Assembly (NCBI RefSeq): GCF_001594145.1
Contig: NZ_LVCF01000046.1
Span: 124,001 to 188,000, forward strand
Length of the DNA stretch: 64,000 nt
Origin: Branchiibius sp. NY16-3462-2
GTDB lineage: Bacteria; Actinomycetota; Actinomycetes; Actinomycetales; Dermatophilaceae
Direction of reading: 5' to 3'
Under the pieces are notes generated by a model. It did no database searches and was not told where the DNA came from. It was given only the letters and a program-made list of their open reading frames with translations. Shown piece by piece: positions 1 through 10,396 of this stretch. The stretch's first letter is position 1. Each line of letters opens with the position of its first letter. The position numbers and the translations under genes were made by a program.

Positions 1-1005
<1,005 letters not shown>

Positions 1006-1018
1006 GCTTCCAGCCTAG

Positions 1019-2080
1019 TCAGCCCAGCGCCTGGTTGAGCTCCATCACCAGGGCCGGACCACGGTAGATGTAGCCGGTATAGACCTGCACCAGGTCCGCG
1101 CCGGCATCGACCAGAGCAAGCGCATCATCGGCGCTGCCGACCCCGCCCACGCCGATGATCGGCAGCGCGGCGTGCCGGGCGACGTACTCCACCACTGCCC
1201 GCGAGCGCCGGGTCAGCGGCGCACCCGAGAGCCCGCCCGCCTCCTTCGCCAGCGGCAGGTCAGCGTCCGCCAAGCCGTCCCGGCCGATGGTGGTGTTGGT
1301 CGCGATGATCCCGCTGATGTCGGCGTGCGCGGCCACTTCGAGCACGTCGTCAATGGCGCTGTCGCTGAGATCCGGCGCGATCTTGACGAAGACGGGGGTC
1401 GGGCGGCCTCCGGTGGCTGCAGCCAATCGTGTTGTCTCTGTGACGATCTCGGCCAACAGCTCGGCCAGCGGCTCCTTGTCCTGCAGGGAGCGCAGACCGG
1501 GGGTGTTGGGGCTGGAGACGTTGACCGCGAAGTAGTCCGCCACCGGGTCGAGGGTCTGCACGGAGGTCAGGTAGTCGCCGACCGCCTCCTCGACGGGCGT
1601 GACCTTGGTCTTGCCGATGCTGACACCGACGGGTACGCCGATCGGTCCCGTCGCGCGCAACCGGTCCGCCAACGCCTGGGCACCGGCGTTGTTGAAGCCC
1701 ATCCGGTTGATGATGGCCCGGCTGTCGCGCAGCCGGAACAGGCGGGGTTGGTCGTTGCCCGGCTGTGGTTGGGCGGTCACCGTGCCGAGCTCGACGTGGC
1801 CGAAGCCGAGGGCCGGCCACGCCAGGGCCGCGATGCCGTTCTTGTCGACGCCCGCGGCCAGCCCGACCCGGCCGGGGAAGCTCAATCCGGCAACGGTCAC
1901 GGATTGGGTCGGCACCTTCAGCGCGGCGGCGATGGCGGCACGACGGTGCGGCCCGAGACCCGCCAGTCGGTGCAGTGTCTGCTCGTGGGCGGCCTCGGCG
2001 TCGCCACCGCCGACCCGGAAGAGCACAGGTCGCAGCAGGTGGCGGTAGCCCAGGTCGAGAGTCGTGCGGCGGGGGTTCAC
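1019..2080 (-). CDS. pyrD: dihydroorotate dehydrogenase (quinone), class 2
   Basis: Fourth step of de novo pyrimidine synthesis: oxidises dihydroorotate to orotate with FMN and passes electrons to membrane quinone. 353 residues, normal for class 2. The N-terminal helical extension typical of the membrane-associated class is present, followed by the FMN barrel. The motif VNVSSPNTPGLRSLQ carries the catalytic Ser of class 2 (class 1 enzymes use Cys). Late glycine-rich phosphate-binding segments (GVGGVGSADDAL) fit FMN binding. Its ATG overlaps the stop of the upstream manC by 4 bases, so the two are probably co-transcribed and translationally coupled, although they serve different pathways. Confidence 0.97.
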   Translation of the reverse strand: MNPRRTTLDLGYRHLLRPVLFRVGGGDAEAAHEQTLHRLAGLGPHRRAAIAAALKVPTQSVTVAGLSFPGRVGLAAGVDKNGIAALAWPALGFGHVELGTVTAQPQPGNDQPRLFRLRDSRAIINRMGFNNAGAQALADRLRATGPIGVPVGVSIGKTKVTPVEEAVGDYLTSVQTLDPVADYFAVNVSSPNTPGLRSLQDKEPLAELLAEIVTETTRLAAATGGRPTPVFVKIAPDLSDSAIDDVLEVAAHADISGIIATNTTIGRDGLADADLPLAKEAGGLSGAPLTRRSRAVVEYVARHAALPIIGVGGVGSADDALALVDAGADLVQVYTGYIYRGPALVMELNQALG

Positions 2081-3165
2081 GTCAGGTTGGCGCGGCCGGT
2101 CTCGACGAGTTGCTCGACGATCTTCTTCACGTCCTGCGCCCGGGCCCGGCTGGTCACCAGGACGGCGTCATCGGTATCCACCACGACGATGTCGTCAACG
2201 CCCATCGCGACGACCGTGCGACCCGATCGCGGCGCCACCACACCCGTCGCGTCCTGCATCACGACCAACTCACGACGGCCGAGGACCTTGACCCCCGGGG
2301 AGTCGGCGTTGTCGGCCAACAACCCTGCCAGCGAAGCGAAGTCACCCACGTCATCCCAGGAGAAGTCACCGGGGATCACCGCAACCCGACCATCCACAGC
2401 AGCTGGCTCGGCGATCGCGTTGTCGATCGCCAACTTGGTCAGCCGGGGCCACAACTCGTTGATCCGGATCGGCTTCTCCGCGATCTGGCGCAGGTATTTG
2501 GCCATCAGCGGCTGGTAGTGCTCCAGCATGCTCATCAGCGTGGCCGCCTGGACGACGAACATACCGGCGTTCCAGCGGAAACGGCCGGAGCGGAAGTACT
2601 GCTCGGCCGTAAGCGGGTCCGGCTTCTCCACGAACGCCGTCACCCCGTGGGCGCGAGGTGCACCATCGATGTCCAGCGGTTCGCCGGTCTCGATATAACC
2701 GAACTGCGTCGCGGCGTGCGTCGGCTCGATGCCGATGGTGACCAGCTTGCCGGTGCGGGCCACCGCGACCGCCTCGGTGACGCAGGCCCGGAACGCCTCT
2801 TCGTCGATGATCACCTGATCAGCGGCGAACGAGCCGATGATCGCGCCGGGGTGACGCGCCTCCAGGATCGCGGCAGCCAGACCGATCGCCGGCATCGACT
2901 CACGCCGGGAAGGCTCGACCAGCACATCGTCCTCACCGAGCTCGGGCAGTTGCTCACGGACGGCGTCCACGTGTTGCCAGCCGGTGACCACCAGGAAGCG
3001 GTCGTCGCACAGTGGTCCGAGACGGTCGAAGGTCGATTGGAGCATCGAGCGGCCGGACCCGGTCAAGTCGTGCAGAAACTTCGGTGACGCCTCGCGGGAC
3101 AGCGGCCAGAGCCGGGTCCCGGAACCACCGGCAGGGATGACCCCCCAGAAATCATCGATGCTCAC
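2077..3165 (-). CDS. manC: mannose-1-phosphate guanylyltransferase
   Basis: Makes GDP-mannose from mannose-1-phosphate and GTP in the cytoplasm. 362 residues, the length of the single-function enzyme without the fused phosphomannose isomerase domain. The nucleotide-binding signature AGGSGTRLWPLSR is at residues 12-24, and FVEKP is near residue 178, as in sugar nucleotidyltransferases. It lies divergently from a GDP-mannose-using MgtA-like glycosyltransferase across a 96-base gap, so donor synthesis and use are neighbours. GDP-mannose could also feed the polysaccharide locus starting at 13.4 kb, but that link is inference. Confidence 0.93.
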   Translation of the reverse strand: MSIDDFWGVIPAGGSGTRLWPLSREASPKFLHDLTGSGRSMLQSTFDRLGPLCDDRFLVVTGWQHVDAVREQLPELGEDDVLVEPSRRESMPAIGLAAAILEARHPGAIIGSFAADQVIIDEEAFRACVTEAVAVARTGKLVTIGIEPTHAATQFGYIETGEPLDIDGAPRAHGVTAFVEKPDPLTAEQYFRSGRFRWNAGMFVVQAATLMSMLEHYQPLMAKYLRQIAEKPIRINELWPRLTKLAIDNAIAEPAAVDGRVAVIPGDFSWDDVGDFASLAGLLADNADSPGVKVLGRRELVVMQDATGVVAPRSGRTVVAMGVDDIVVVDTDDAVLVTSRARAQDVKKIVEQLVETGRANLT

Positions 3166-3261
3166 GCCGCCAACGGTAGCCGAGACCGTTCACGAGACGC
3201 TCACTACCGCGCCATCTGACAAGCCCCCTCCTGGTCGCCTTGATCACGCACGCTGTAGGTC

Positions 3262-4383
3262 GTGAAGGTTGCGATCGTCACCGAATCGTTCCTGCCGACC
3301 CTGAACGGGGTCACAACCAGCGTCTGCCGGATCTTGGACGAGTTCTCCCGCCTGGGCCACCAGGCCACGGTGATTGCTCCAGGTCCCGCGCCCGCCGCCT
3401 ACCGCGGCCACCGCGTCCACCAGGTCCGCGGCATCACCCTTCGATCGTTCCGAGTGGGTCTGCCGCCGGCATCCCTGGAGCCCGTGCTGCAGTCCTGGGC
3501 ACCGGACGTACTGCACGCGGCTTCCCCGTTCGGGCTGGGCGCCCGCGGACTGGCCGCGGCCCGCAACCTGGGCATCCCGACCGTGGCCATCTACCAGACC
3601 GACGTGCCCGGCTATCTGGGTCAGTACGGCGGGCGCCCGGTCGCCGCACTGTCCTGGCGTTGGGTGCGGCACCTGCATTCGCTCGCCGACCTCACCCTCG
3701 CCCCGAGCACGGCAACGATCGAGCAGTTGCGGGCACGCGGCGTACCTCGCGTGGCGCATTGGGGCCGCGGCGTCGACTCCTCCCTCTTCGACCCGGCACT
3801 GCGCGCCAGCCCTGATGTGGTCGCCCTCCGCGAGTGTCTGGCACCGCAGGGTCAGAGCATCGTCGGGTACGTCGGTCGGCTGGCTCCCGAGAAGGAGGTG
3901 CACCGCCTGGCGGTGCTGGCTGACGATCCCTCGGTGTCACTGGTCATCGTGGGTGACGGCCCGAGCCGGGCCCGGCTGGAGCGGTTGCTGCCGCAGGCGC
4001 ACTTCCTGGGGTATCGCACCGGCGTCGAGCTGGCCCAGGCCTACGCCGCACTCGACGTTTTCGTGCACACCGGCACCAAGGAGACGTTCGGCCAGACCCT
4101 GCAGGAGGCCATGGCCTCGGGGCTACCGGTCGTGGCACCGGCAGTCGGTGGTCCGCTGGACATCGTGGAGCCCGGGCGGACCGGGTGTTTCTACGAGGCC
4201 GGTTGTCCCGATGAACTGCGCCGCGTGGTGCTCGATCTCTGTATGGACCCGGACTATCGCGCGGCGTTGGGACATGCAGCGCGGCAGACCGCGTTGCAGC
4301 GTGGCTGGTCGCGGACCGTCGCCGACCTGATCACCTACTACGAGCAGGTGCGCTCCCCGCGCAGCCTCGCGGTCGCTGCCTAG
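3262..4383 (+). CDS. GT4 glycosyltransferase, MgtA-like alpha-mannosyltransferase
   Basis: 373-residue GT-B enzyme. Its overall pattern resembles mycobacterial MgtA (Rv0557), which mannosylates a glucuronosyl-diacylglycerol anchor from GDP-mannose: an early NGVTTSV segment, then YQTDVPGY, APST, GRLAPEKEV, and the GT4 EX7E motif in ETFGQTLQEA. The start is GTG at 3262, where the Rossmann strand MKVAIVTESFLP begins; the ribosome-binding site is weak. Divergent manC supplies the likely donor. I infer a role in mannosylated lipid or lipoglycan synthesis at the inner membrane face. The acceptor is not determined by sequence; a related PimB-type acceptor is the main alternative. Confidence 0.82.
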   Translation: MKVAIVTESFLPTLNGVTTSVCRILDEFSRLGHQATVIAPGPAPAAYRGHRVHQVRGITLRSFRVGLPPASLEPVLQSWAPDVLHAASPFGLGARGLAAARNLGIPTVAIYQTDVPGYLGQYGGRPVAALSWRWVRHLHSLADLTLAPSTATIEQLRARGVPRVAHWGRGVDSSLFDPALRASPDVVALRECLAPQGQSIVGYVGRLAPEKEVHRLAVLADDPSVSLVIVGDGPSRARLERLLPQAHFLGYRTGVELAQAYAALDVFVHTGTKETFGQTLQEAMASGLPVVAPAVGGPLDIVEPGRTGCFYEAGCPDELRRVVLDLCMDPDYRAALGHAARQTALQRGWSRTVADLITYYEQVRSPRSLAVAA

Positions 4384-4393
4384 CCCCGGCCGG

Positions 4394-5149
4394 CTACTTC
4401 AGCAGGCTTCCGGTGACAGCGGCGCTGATCACGGAGTTGCCGGCGCTGGATAGGCGGTAACGGTAGGTTGCCGAGGTCGCGTAACTCGCTGATACCGCAC
4501 CGTTCTTGCCGACCGCAACGGTCTTCACCGTGGTCCAGGCGCCTTTGCCGTTCGCGGCCTGGCGCTGCAGCGCTACCTTCGTGCCCTTGGCCAGCGGCGT
4601 CCACGCATTCGTCCAGTCACTCGCCTTGAAGTACGACGCGTTGGCAGTCATCGTCCGGGTCTTACCGGACTTGCGGATCTTGGCGCTGGTGAACCGCGAG
4701 CCCTGCTTGATCGTGAAGGTCGTCGTATCTGGGACCGAGAACGGCGCGTCGTTGATCCACTGGTAGGAGTTCTTGATCGCAGCGCTGTAACTGCCGTGGA
4801 TGCCGGATATCTTGAAGGTTCCGAACCCCATGTACGGGCACCAGAAGAAGCTGCTGCTCCAGGTGCCTGACACCGACTGCAACATGTCGTAATCCGTGTC
4901 GACGTTCTTGTTGCCGAGCCACAGATCGGCCTGAATAGAAGCGAAGAAGTACTGGGGGTCGACCCGCGAATCGCGCACTGCGTACTTCGCATTGAAGTAG
5001 ACGTTGGTGCACCCGCCCGAGGTCACCGAGACATTGGCTGCCTTCAGATTGCTGACATCCACCGGGTAATCGGCGGCGATCGCCGCCGGGGCGGAGCTGA
5101 AGGCGATGACGGCGCCGGTTCCGGCGGCGACGAGGACACGGTTGCGCAT
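4394..5149 (-). CDS. secreted protein of unknown function with C-terminal Ig-like wall module
   Basis: 251 residues from the ATG at 5147-5149, which places a cleavable signal peptide at the N-terminus (MRNRVLVAAGTGAVIAFSSA, then AAIA-AD). A GTG 13 codons upstream would place hydrophilic residues before the signal and is less likely. The mature N-terminal half is unrecognised and rich in aromatic residues and Ser/Thr, with two Cys that could pair. The last ~90 residues (TKVALQR..GAWTTVKTV..GKNGAVSASY) resemble the small beta-sandwich repeats common at the ends of actinobacterial exported proteins. Convergent with the MgtA-like gene. No enzyme motif was seen. Confidence 0.75.
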   Translation of the reverse strand: MRNRVLVAAGTGAVIAFSSAPAAIAADYPVDVSNLKAANVSVTSGGCTNVYFNAKYAVRDSRVDPQYFFASIQADLWLGNKNVDTDYDMLQSVSGTWSSSFFWCPYMGFGTFKISGIHGSYSAAIKNSYQWINDAPFSVPDTTTFTIKQGSRFTSAKIRKSGKTRTMTANASYFKASDWTNAWTPLAKGTKVALQRQAANGKGAWTTVKTVAVGKNGAVSASYATSATYRYRLSSAGNSVISAAVTGSLLK

Positions 5150-5306
5150 TGAAGACCCCACTGCGTTGTGGCTGTGATTGACGCGCACAGCACATCACGA
5201 AATCACCGCAATGTCCTTGTTTTCGGCGCCATCACGACGCCGGATCCCAAGGTGTGCGTCCCTCCGGGGCTAGCAAGGTCGGGAGGGGGTGAAACAGCCG
5301 GGCAGA

Positions 5307-6047
5307 TCAGGCGTGCTTCTTGGCCTTACGGAAGTCCTTGTTGAGCTGGGAGATGACGTCCAGCGGGATCTCCTTGGGGCACGCGGCCGCGCATTCACCG
5401 ATGTTGGTGCAGCCGCCGAAACCCTCGAAGTCGTGCTGGTTGACCATGCTGACCACCCGCGCGTCCCGCTCCGGCTGGCCCTGCGGCAACTCTCCGAGGT
5501 GGGCGATCTTGGCACCCATGAAGAGCATCCCCGAGGCGTTCGGGCACGCTGCCACACACGCGCCACAACCGATGCAGGTGGCTGCGTCGAAGGCCCGGTC
5601 GGCGGCTTCCTTGCGCACCGGGATGTTGTTGGCCTCGGTTGCCGCACCGGTGTTGACCGAGATGTAGCCGCCGGACTGGATGATCCGGTCGAACGAGGAA
5701 CGGTCCACGACCAGGTCGCGCAGAACCGGGAAGGGCGCTGCCCGCCACGGCTCGATGGTGATCTCGTCGCCGTCCTTGAACGAGCGCATGTGCAACTGGC
5801 AGGTGGTGGTGACCTCCGGACCGTGGGCCATGCCGTTGATCATCAGCGAGCACATCCCGCAGATGCCTTCACGGCAGTCGGAGTCGAAGGCCACTGGCTC
5901 CTTCGCCCCGCCCTGCAGGTCCTCGTTGAGGACATCCAGCATCTCCAGGAACGACATGTCCTCGGAGACGTCGGTGACGTGGTGGGTCTCGAAGCGACCG
6001 GCGTCCGAAGGGCCGTCCTGACGCCAGATCTTGAGGGTGAGATTCAC
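5307..6047 (-). CDS. sdhB: succinate dehydrogenase iron-sulfur subunit
   Basis: Carries electrons from the flavoprotein to the membrane cytochrome b in complex II. 246 residues. The [2Fe-2S] ligands are in CREGICGMC; the [4Fe-4S] and [3Fe-4S] ligands are in CIGCGACVAACPN and CTNIGECAAACPK. The chosen start is GTG at 6045-6047 (VNLTLKIWRQ), whose GTGA overlaps the sdhA stop; the open frame extends further upstream, but only antisense-like sequence precedes this point. Last gene of the sdhC-sdhA-sdhB operon, the order seen in Corynebacterium-type menaquinone complexes. Confidence 0.97.
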   Translation of the reverse strand: MNLTLKIWRQDGPSDAGRFETHHVTDVSEDMSFLEMLDVLNEDLQGGAKEPVAFDSDCREGICGMCSLMINGMAHGPEVTTTCQLHMRSFKDGDEITIEPWRAAPFPVLRDLVVDRSSFDRIIQSGGYISVNTGAATEANNIPVRKEAADRAFDAATCIGCGACVAACPNASGMLFMGAKIAHLGELPQGQPERDARVVSMVNQHDFEGFGGCTNIGECAAACPKEIPLDVISQLNKDFRKAKKHA

Positions 6048-8011
6048 TTGTAGCTCCGCTGCTTCAGTTCGATGAAGTTGTAGACGAGGTCTTCCTTGTG
6101 CAGCACCGGCTTCCCGCCGTCGCCACCCCACTGCCAGGCCGCGACGTACGCGAACTCGTCGTCGTGCCGCAGCGCCTCGCCGTCCTCGGTCTGCGACTCG
6201 GTCCGGAAGTGGCCACCGCAGGATTCGCGGCGATGCAGCGCGTCGATGCACATCAACTCGCCCAGTTCGAGGAAGTCGGCCACCCGGCCGGCCTTCTCCA
6301 GCGATTGGTTGAGCGTCTCGGCGGATCCCAGCACCTTCACGTTGCGCCAGAACTCATCGCGCAGACCGCGGATCAGGTCGATCGCCTTGAGCAGACCTTC
6401 CTCGTTGCGCTCCATCCCGCAGTACTCCCACATGATGTGGCCGAGTTCCTTGTGGAAGGAGTCGACGGTGCGCTCACCGTTGATCGACAGCAACTTCTCG
6501 ATCCGGCCCTTGACCTGGGCAACCGCCTCGAGCACCTCGGGCGCGTCCGGCGCCACCGGCTCGAACGGACCCTCGGCCAGGTAGTTGCGGATGGTGTTCG
6601 GCAGGACGAAGTAGCCGTCGGCCAGGCACTGCATCAGCGAGGAGGCACCCAGGCGGTTCGCACCGTGATCGGAGAAGTTCGCCTCACCGGTCGCGTAGAG
6701 CCCGGTGATCGTGGTCTCCAGGTCGTAGTCGACCCACAGGCCCCCCATCGTGTAGTGCACGGCGGGGTAGATACGCATCGGCACCTCACGCGGGTCCTCA
6801 CCGGTGATGCGCTGGTACATGTCGAAGAGGTTGCCGTATTTGGCGTCGATGGCAGCGCGGCTCATCCGCGACAACGCGTCGGAGAAGTCCAGGTAGACGC
6901 CGCGGCGGAAGTCACCGACCAGCGGGCCGACGCCGCGGCCCTCGTCGCACATGTACTTGGCCTGACGCGAGGCGATGTCACGAGGGACCAGGTTGCCGAA
7001 GGAGGGGTAGATCCGCTCCAGGTAGTAGTCGCGGTCCTCCTCGGGGATGTCCCGCGGGTCCTTGTCGCAGTCCTCGCGGCGCTTGGGCACCCAGATCCGG
7101 CCGTCGTTACGCAACGACTCACTCATCAGGGTCAGTTTGCTCTGGTGATCGCCGCTGACCGGGATGCAGGTCGGGTGGATCTGCGTGTAGCACGGGTTAC
7201 CGAAGTAGGCGCCCTTACGGTGCGCCCGCCAGGTGGCGGTGACGTTGCAGCCCATCGCGTTGGTCGACAGGAAGTAGACGTTGCCGTAGCCACCCGAGGC
7301 CAGCACGACTGCATCGGCCAGGTGCGTCTCGATCTCGCCGGTCACCATGTCCCGGGCCACGATGCCGCGGGCCCGCCCGTCCACGACGATCAACTCGAGC
7401 ATCTCGTGGCGGGTGAACTCGGTGACGCTGCCGGCAGCGACCTGCCGTTCCTGCGCCTGGTAGGCGCCGATCAGCAACTGCTGACCGGTCTGGCCGCGGG
7501 CGTAGAAGGTCCGGGCAACCTGCACACCACCGAACGACCGGTTGTCCAGCAGGCCGCCGTAGTCACGGGCGAACGGCACGCCCTGGGCGACGCACTGGTC
7601 GATGATGTTGGTGCTGACTTCGGCCAGCCGGTAGACGTTGGTCTCCCGGGAGCGGTAGTCGCCGCCCTTGACCGTGTCGTAGAAGAGCCGGTAGGTCGAG
7701 TCGCCGTCGTCGTTGTAGTTCTTGGCGGCGTTGATCCCACCCTGCGCGGCGATCGAGTGCGCGCGGCGGGCGCTGTCCTGGTAGCAGAACGCCTTGACGT
7801 TGTAGCCCGCCTCGCCAAGGGTCGCGGCCGCGGCGCTGCCGGCCAGACCGGTGCCCACGATGATCACCGACAGTTTGCGGCGGTTGGCCGGGTTGACCAG
7901 TTTGTTCTCGAATTTGGCCGTGGTCCAACGTTGTTCGATCGGACCATCGGGACACTTGGTGTCGGCGATCGGGTCACCGACGGCATAGATGTCGGGGAAG
8001 GTGTCAGTCAT
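6044..8011 (-). CDS. sdhA: succinate dehydrogenase/fumarate reductase flavoprotein subunit
   Basis: Catalytic subunit of complex II; oxidises succinate to fumarate using covalently bound FAD. 655 residues. The dinucleotide fold IIVGTGLAGSAAAATLGEAG is near residue 50, and the FAD-attachment His lies in RRAHSIAAQGG. The catalytic region HPTCIP and the C-terminal GANRLGASSL also fit. The chosen ATG at 8009-8011 (MTDTFPDIYAVGD) is the usual N-terminus of the large actinobacterial form. It starts 10 bases after the sdhC stop and overlaps sdhB by 4 bases, consistent with one operon. Confidence 0.97.
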   Translation of the reverse strand: MTDTFPDIYAVGDPIADTKCPDGPIEQRWTTAKFENKLVNPANRRKLSVIIVGTGLAGSAAAATLGEAGYNVKAFCYQDSARRAHSIAAQGGINAAKNYNDDGDSTYRLFYDTVKGGDYRSRETNVYRLAEVSTNIIDQCVAQGVPFARDYGGLLDNRSFGGVQVARTFYARGQTGQQLLIGAYQAQERQVAAGSVTEFTRHEMLELIVVDGRARGIVARDMVTGEIETHLADAVVLASGGYGNVYFLSTNAMGCNVTATWRAHRKGAYFGNPCYTQIHPTCIPVSGDHQSKLTLMSESLRNDGRIWVPKRREDCDKDPRDIPEEDRDYYLERIYPSFGNLVPRDIASRQAKYMCDEGRGVGPLVGDFRRGVYLDFSDALSRMSRAAIDAKYGNLFDMYQRITGEDPREVPMRIYPAVHYTMGGLWVDYDLETTITGLYATGEANFSDHGANRLGASSLMQCLADGYFVLPNTIRNYLAEGPFEPVAPDAPEVLEAVAQVKGRIEKLLSINGERTVDSFHKELGHIMWEYCGMERNEEGLLKAIDLIRGLRDEFWRNVKVLGSAETLNQSLEKAGRVADFLELGELMCIDALHRRESCGGHFRTESQTEDGEALRHDDEFAYVAAWQWGGDGGKPVLHKEDLVYNFIELKQRSYK

Positions 8012-8021
8012 GTGATCGTCC

Positions 8022-8738
8022 TTAGTCGATGACGCCGAACAGGATGAACAGGGGCGGGAGGATGAAGCCCACGGCGACGACAAGGGCCACGACCCCGGCC
8101 GTGGTCTTGGCGATCCGGCGCGCCGTCGGCGTCGGGGTGAAGCCGAGCGTCTGCGAAGCACTCCAGATGCCGTGGTTCAGGTGCATCCCCAGCGCGATCA
8201 TCGCGGCCAGGTAGATCAGCGTCAGCCACCACACGTTGAAGCTGGAAACGACCAGCTGGTAAGGGTTCTGGGTAATGGCCGCGCCCTGCCCGCCACTACC
8301 GACGTTGAGCTTCAGGATGGTGAACTGCAGCAGGTGCCAGATGATGAACAGCAGCAGGAACAGACCACCCCAGCGCATCCACTTGCTGGAGATCGACGCG
8401 GCCACCCGCTTCTTGACCGAATACCGCTGCGGCCGTGCGGCGTTCGCCCGCTTCCAGAGCGTCGCTGCGCAGTAGACGTGCGCGATCACGGAGACCAGCA
8501 GAACGGCCTCGATGATGTAGAGCAGACCGTGGTAGGGCAGGACCGGCTCACCGATGGTCCGCAGATGCTCGGAGTACTCGTTGTAAGCAGACTCACCGAC
8601 GAACAACTTCAAGTTGCCGTACATGTGCAGCAGGACGAACAGAACGAAGATCACACCGGTGACGGCCATGACCGTCTTGAGGAAGATCGTGCTGCCGGTC
8701 TTCCCCGTGTGCTTCACAGGAACGGTTGATGTGGCCAC
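8022..8738 (-). CDS. sdhC: succinate dehydrogenase cytochrome b subunit (SdhC/FrdC type)
   Basis: Membrane anchor and di-heme quinone-reducing subunit. 238 residues with about five hydrophobic segments, the single-subunit anchor type that replaces separate SdhC and SdhD. Histidines in LLHMYGNLK, VIAHVYC, IIWHLLQ and MHLNHGIW are candidates for heme ligands. First gene of the operon: nothing transcribed the same way lies close upstream, and 49 bases separate it from the next gene, so the promoter should be just above 8738. The subunit type suggests menaquinone as electron acceptor (family knowledge). Confidence 0.95.
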   Translation of the reverse strand: MATSTVPVKHTGKTGSTIFLKTVMAVTGVIFVLFVLLHMYGNLKLFVGESAYNEYSEHLRTIGEPVLPYHGLLYIIEAVLLVSVIAHVYCAATLWKRANAARPQRYSVKKRVAASISSKWMRWGGLFLLLFIIWHLLQFTILKLNVGSGGQGAAITQNPYQLVVSSFNVWWLTLIYLAAMIALGMHLNHGIWSASQTLGFTPTPTARRIAKTTAGVVALVVAVGFILPPLFILFGVID

Positions 8739-8786
8739 AAACCGTAATTCTACGGACGCCGTATCCGTTTGGGGGGTGAGGCAGCC

Positions 8787-9296
8787 CTAACCGAGCGGGA
8801 ACGGACGCACTGACTCCCAGCTACCGCCCTCGTCCTGCTCGTAAAGGTCGATCTCCGTGGCCACGAAGCTCTGTCGGTACTCGGCGAACTCCGCCGCCAC
8901 CTCGTCCATCGCGTCATCGCTCACGTCGTGGGCCAGCGTCACGTGCGGGTGATAGGGGAAGTCCAGCGGTCGCTCGACCGGGCCGCGCCGGATGGCAGCC
9001 TGTAACCGGCTCAGTTCGGGGATCCCTTCGTCGACCTTGACGAAGACGACCGACGAGACCGGGCGGAAGGTGCCGGTGCCGGCCAGTACGACGCGGAACG
9101 GCTGGGAGCCTCGCGCCACCTGGGCCAGGTGGCCGGCGAACTGCACCAGATCCAGTCCGGCGACATCGGTGGGTGGCAACAAGGTGATGTGGGTGGGAAT
9201 GGCGCGAGCGAGCGGATCACCGGCGCGGGCGCGGGCCTCGGCAATGAGCCGGCCGCCGGGTTCCGGGATCGCCAGTGCGACGCCGATCGTGCGCAC
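8787..9296 (-). CDS. 2H phosphoesterase (2'-5' RNA ligase family)
   Basis: 169 residues with the two HxT/S signatures of the 2H superfamily, HITLL (near residue 36) and HVTLA (near residue 118), which together form the active site for cyclic phosphodiester or 2'-5' RNA chemistry. The start is GTG at 9294-9296. It begins 3 bases after the trpS stop, so both are probably on one transcript, suggesting but not proving a link to RNA metabolism. The substrate cannot be read from the sequence; members act on 2'-5' linked RNA, cyclic phosphates or ADP-ribose cyclic phosphates. Confidence 0.88.
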   Translation of the reverse strand: MRTIGVALAIPEPGGRLIAEARARAGDPLARAIPTHITLLPPTDVAGLDLVQFAGHLAQVARGSQPFRVVLAGTGTFRPVSSVVFVKVDEGIPELSRLQAAIRRGPVERPLDFPYHPHVTLAHDVSDDAMDEVAAEFAEYRQSFVATEIDLYEQDEGGSWESVRPFPLG

Positions 9297-9299
9297 GGA

Positions 9300-10349
9300 T
9301 TATCGCGCCGGCAGGAAGCCGACGGCGTCGTACGCGCGTGCGAGTACTCCACCTGCCACCTCCCGCGCCCGGTCAGCCCCCTTGGCCAGGATCGCGTCGA
9401 GCTCACCGGGATCGGCGAGCAGTTCCTCCACGCGTGCCTTGAACGGTGCCTGCACCTCGACCACCAGATCGGCGACCTCGCCCTTGAGCGCGCCGTAGCG
9501 GTTCGGGCCCTCGAACCGGGCGACGATGCCGTCCACCGGCTCGCCGGAGAGCGCCGAATGGATGCGCAGCAGGTTGGCGATCCCGGGCTTTGCCTCCGGA
9601 TCCCAGCGCACCTGGTTGTCGGTATCGGTCACGGCCGCCTTGATCTTCTTGATGTTGACCTTGGGCTCGTCCAGCATCATCAGGTTGCCGGACTGGTTGT
9701 CCGCGGATTTGCTCATCTTCGACACCGGATCCGCCAGCGACATGATCTTGGCGGTCTCCGAGGGGATGTGCGGTTCGGGGATCACGAACGTATCGCCGTA
9801 CCTGGCGTTGAACCGCCCGGCCAGGTCACGGGTCAGCTCCAGGTGCTGGCGCTGGTCCTCACCCACCGGTACGGCGCTCGCGTCGTAGAGCAGGATGTCG
9901 GCGGCCATCAGGATCGGGTAGGTGAACAGTCCGACGTTGGTCGCCTCCGAGCCCCGCTTGCTGGACTTGTCCTTGAACTGGGTCATCCGGGCGGCCTCCC
10001 CGAACCCGGTGATGCAGGACAGGACCCAGGCCAGCTGGGAGTGCTCGGGTACGTGCGACTGGACGAACACGGTCGACTTCTCCGGGTCGATCCCGCCGGC
10101 GAGGTACTGCGCCGCGGTGACCCGGGTGCGCTGCCGCAACTGCGCCGGGTCCGGGGACACCGTGAGCGCGTGCTGGTCGACCACACAGAAGAACGCATCG
10201 AACTCTTCCTGCATCGCTACCCAGTTCACCTGTGCCCCCAGGTAGTTACCGAGGTGCAAAGAGTCGTGCGTGGGTTGCATTCCGGACAGGATGCGCGGTC
10301 GCGCGTCCCGCCCGGGCAGCCGCGAGGCAGAAATAGGCATGTGAGCCAT
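9300..10349 (-). CDS. trpS: tryptophanyl-tRNA synthetase
   Basis: Charges tRNA(Trp). 349 residues, normal for the bacterial class Ic enzyme. The HIGH-like motif lies in SLHLGNYLGAQ (residues ~30-40) and the KMSKS loop is intact in SKMSKSADN. The start may be this ATG or the Met three codons later; both precede the conserved SGMQPT. Its 5' end is divergent from the DeoR regulator across 47 bases. No T-box or leader peptide with Trp codons was seen in that short gap. Confidence 0.97.
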   Translation of the reverse strand: MAHMPISASRLPGRDARPRILSGMQPTHDSLHLGNYLGAQVNWVAMQEEFDAFFCVVDQHALTVSPDPAQLRQRTRVTAAQYLAGGIDPEKSTVFVQSHVPEHSQLAWVLSCITGFGEAARMTQFKDKSSKRGSEATNVGLFTYPILMAADILLYDASAVPVGEDQRQHLELTRDLAGRFNARYGDTFVIPEPHIPSETAKIMSLADPVSKMSKSADNQSGNLMMLDEPKVNIKKIKAAVTDTDNQVRWDPEAKPGIANLLRIHSALSGEPVDGIVARFEGPNRYGALKGEVADLVVEVQAPFKARVEELLADPGELDAILAKGADRAREVAGGVLARAYDAVGFLPAR

Positions 10350-10396
10350 CTTCGCAGCCCGTGCGCCCTATCCTGAACCCAGGAAGGAATTGACTC

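Noticed and set aside
6098..8032. Long plus-strand frame opposite sdhA
   Set aside because: Antisense shadow of sdhA with no domain; sdhA has intact FAD and active-site motifs.
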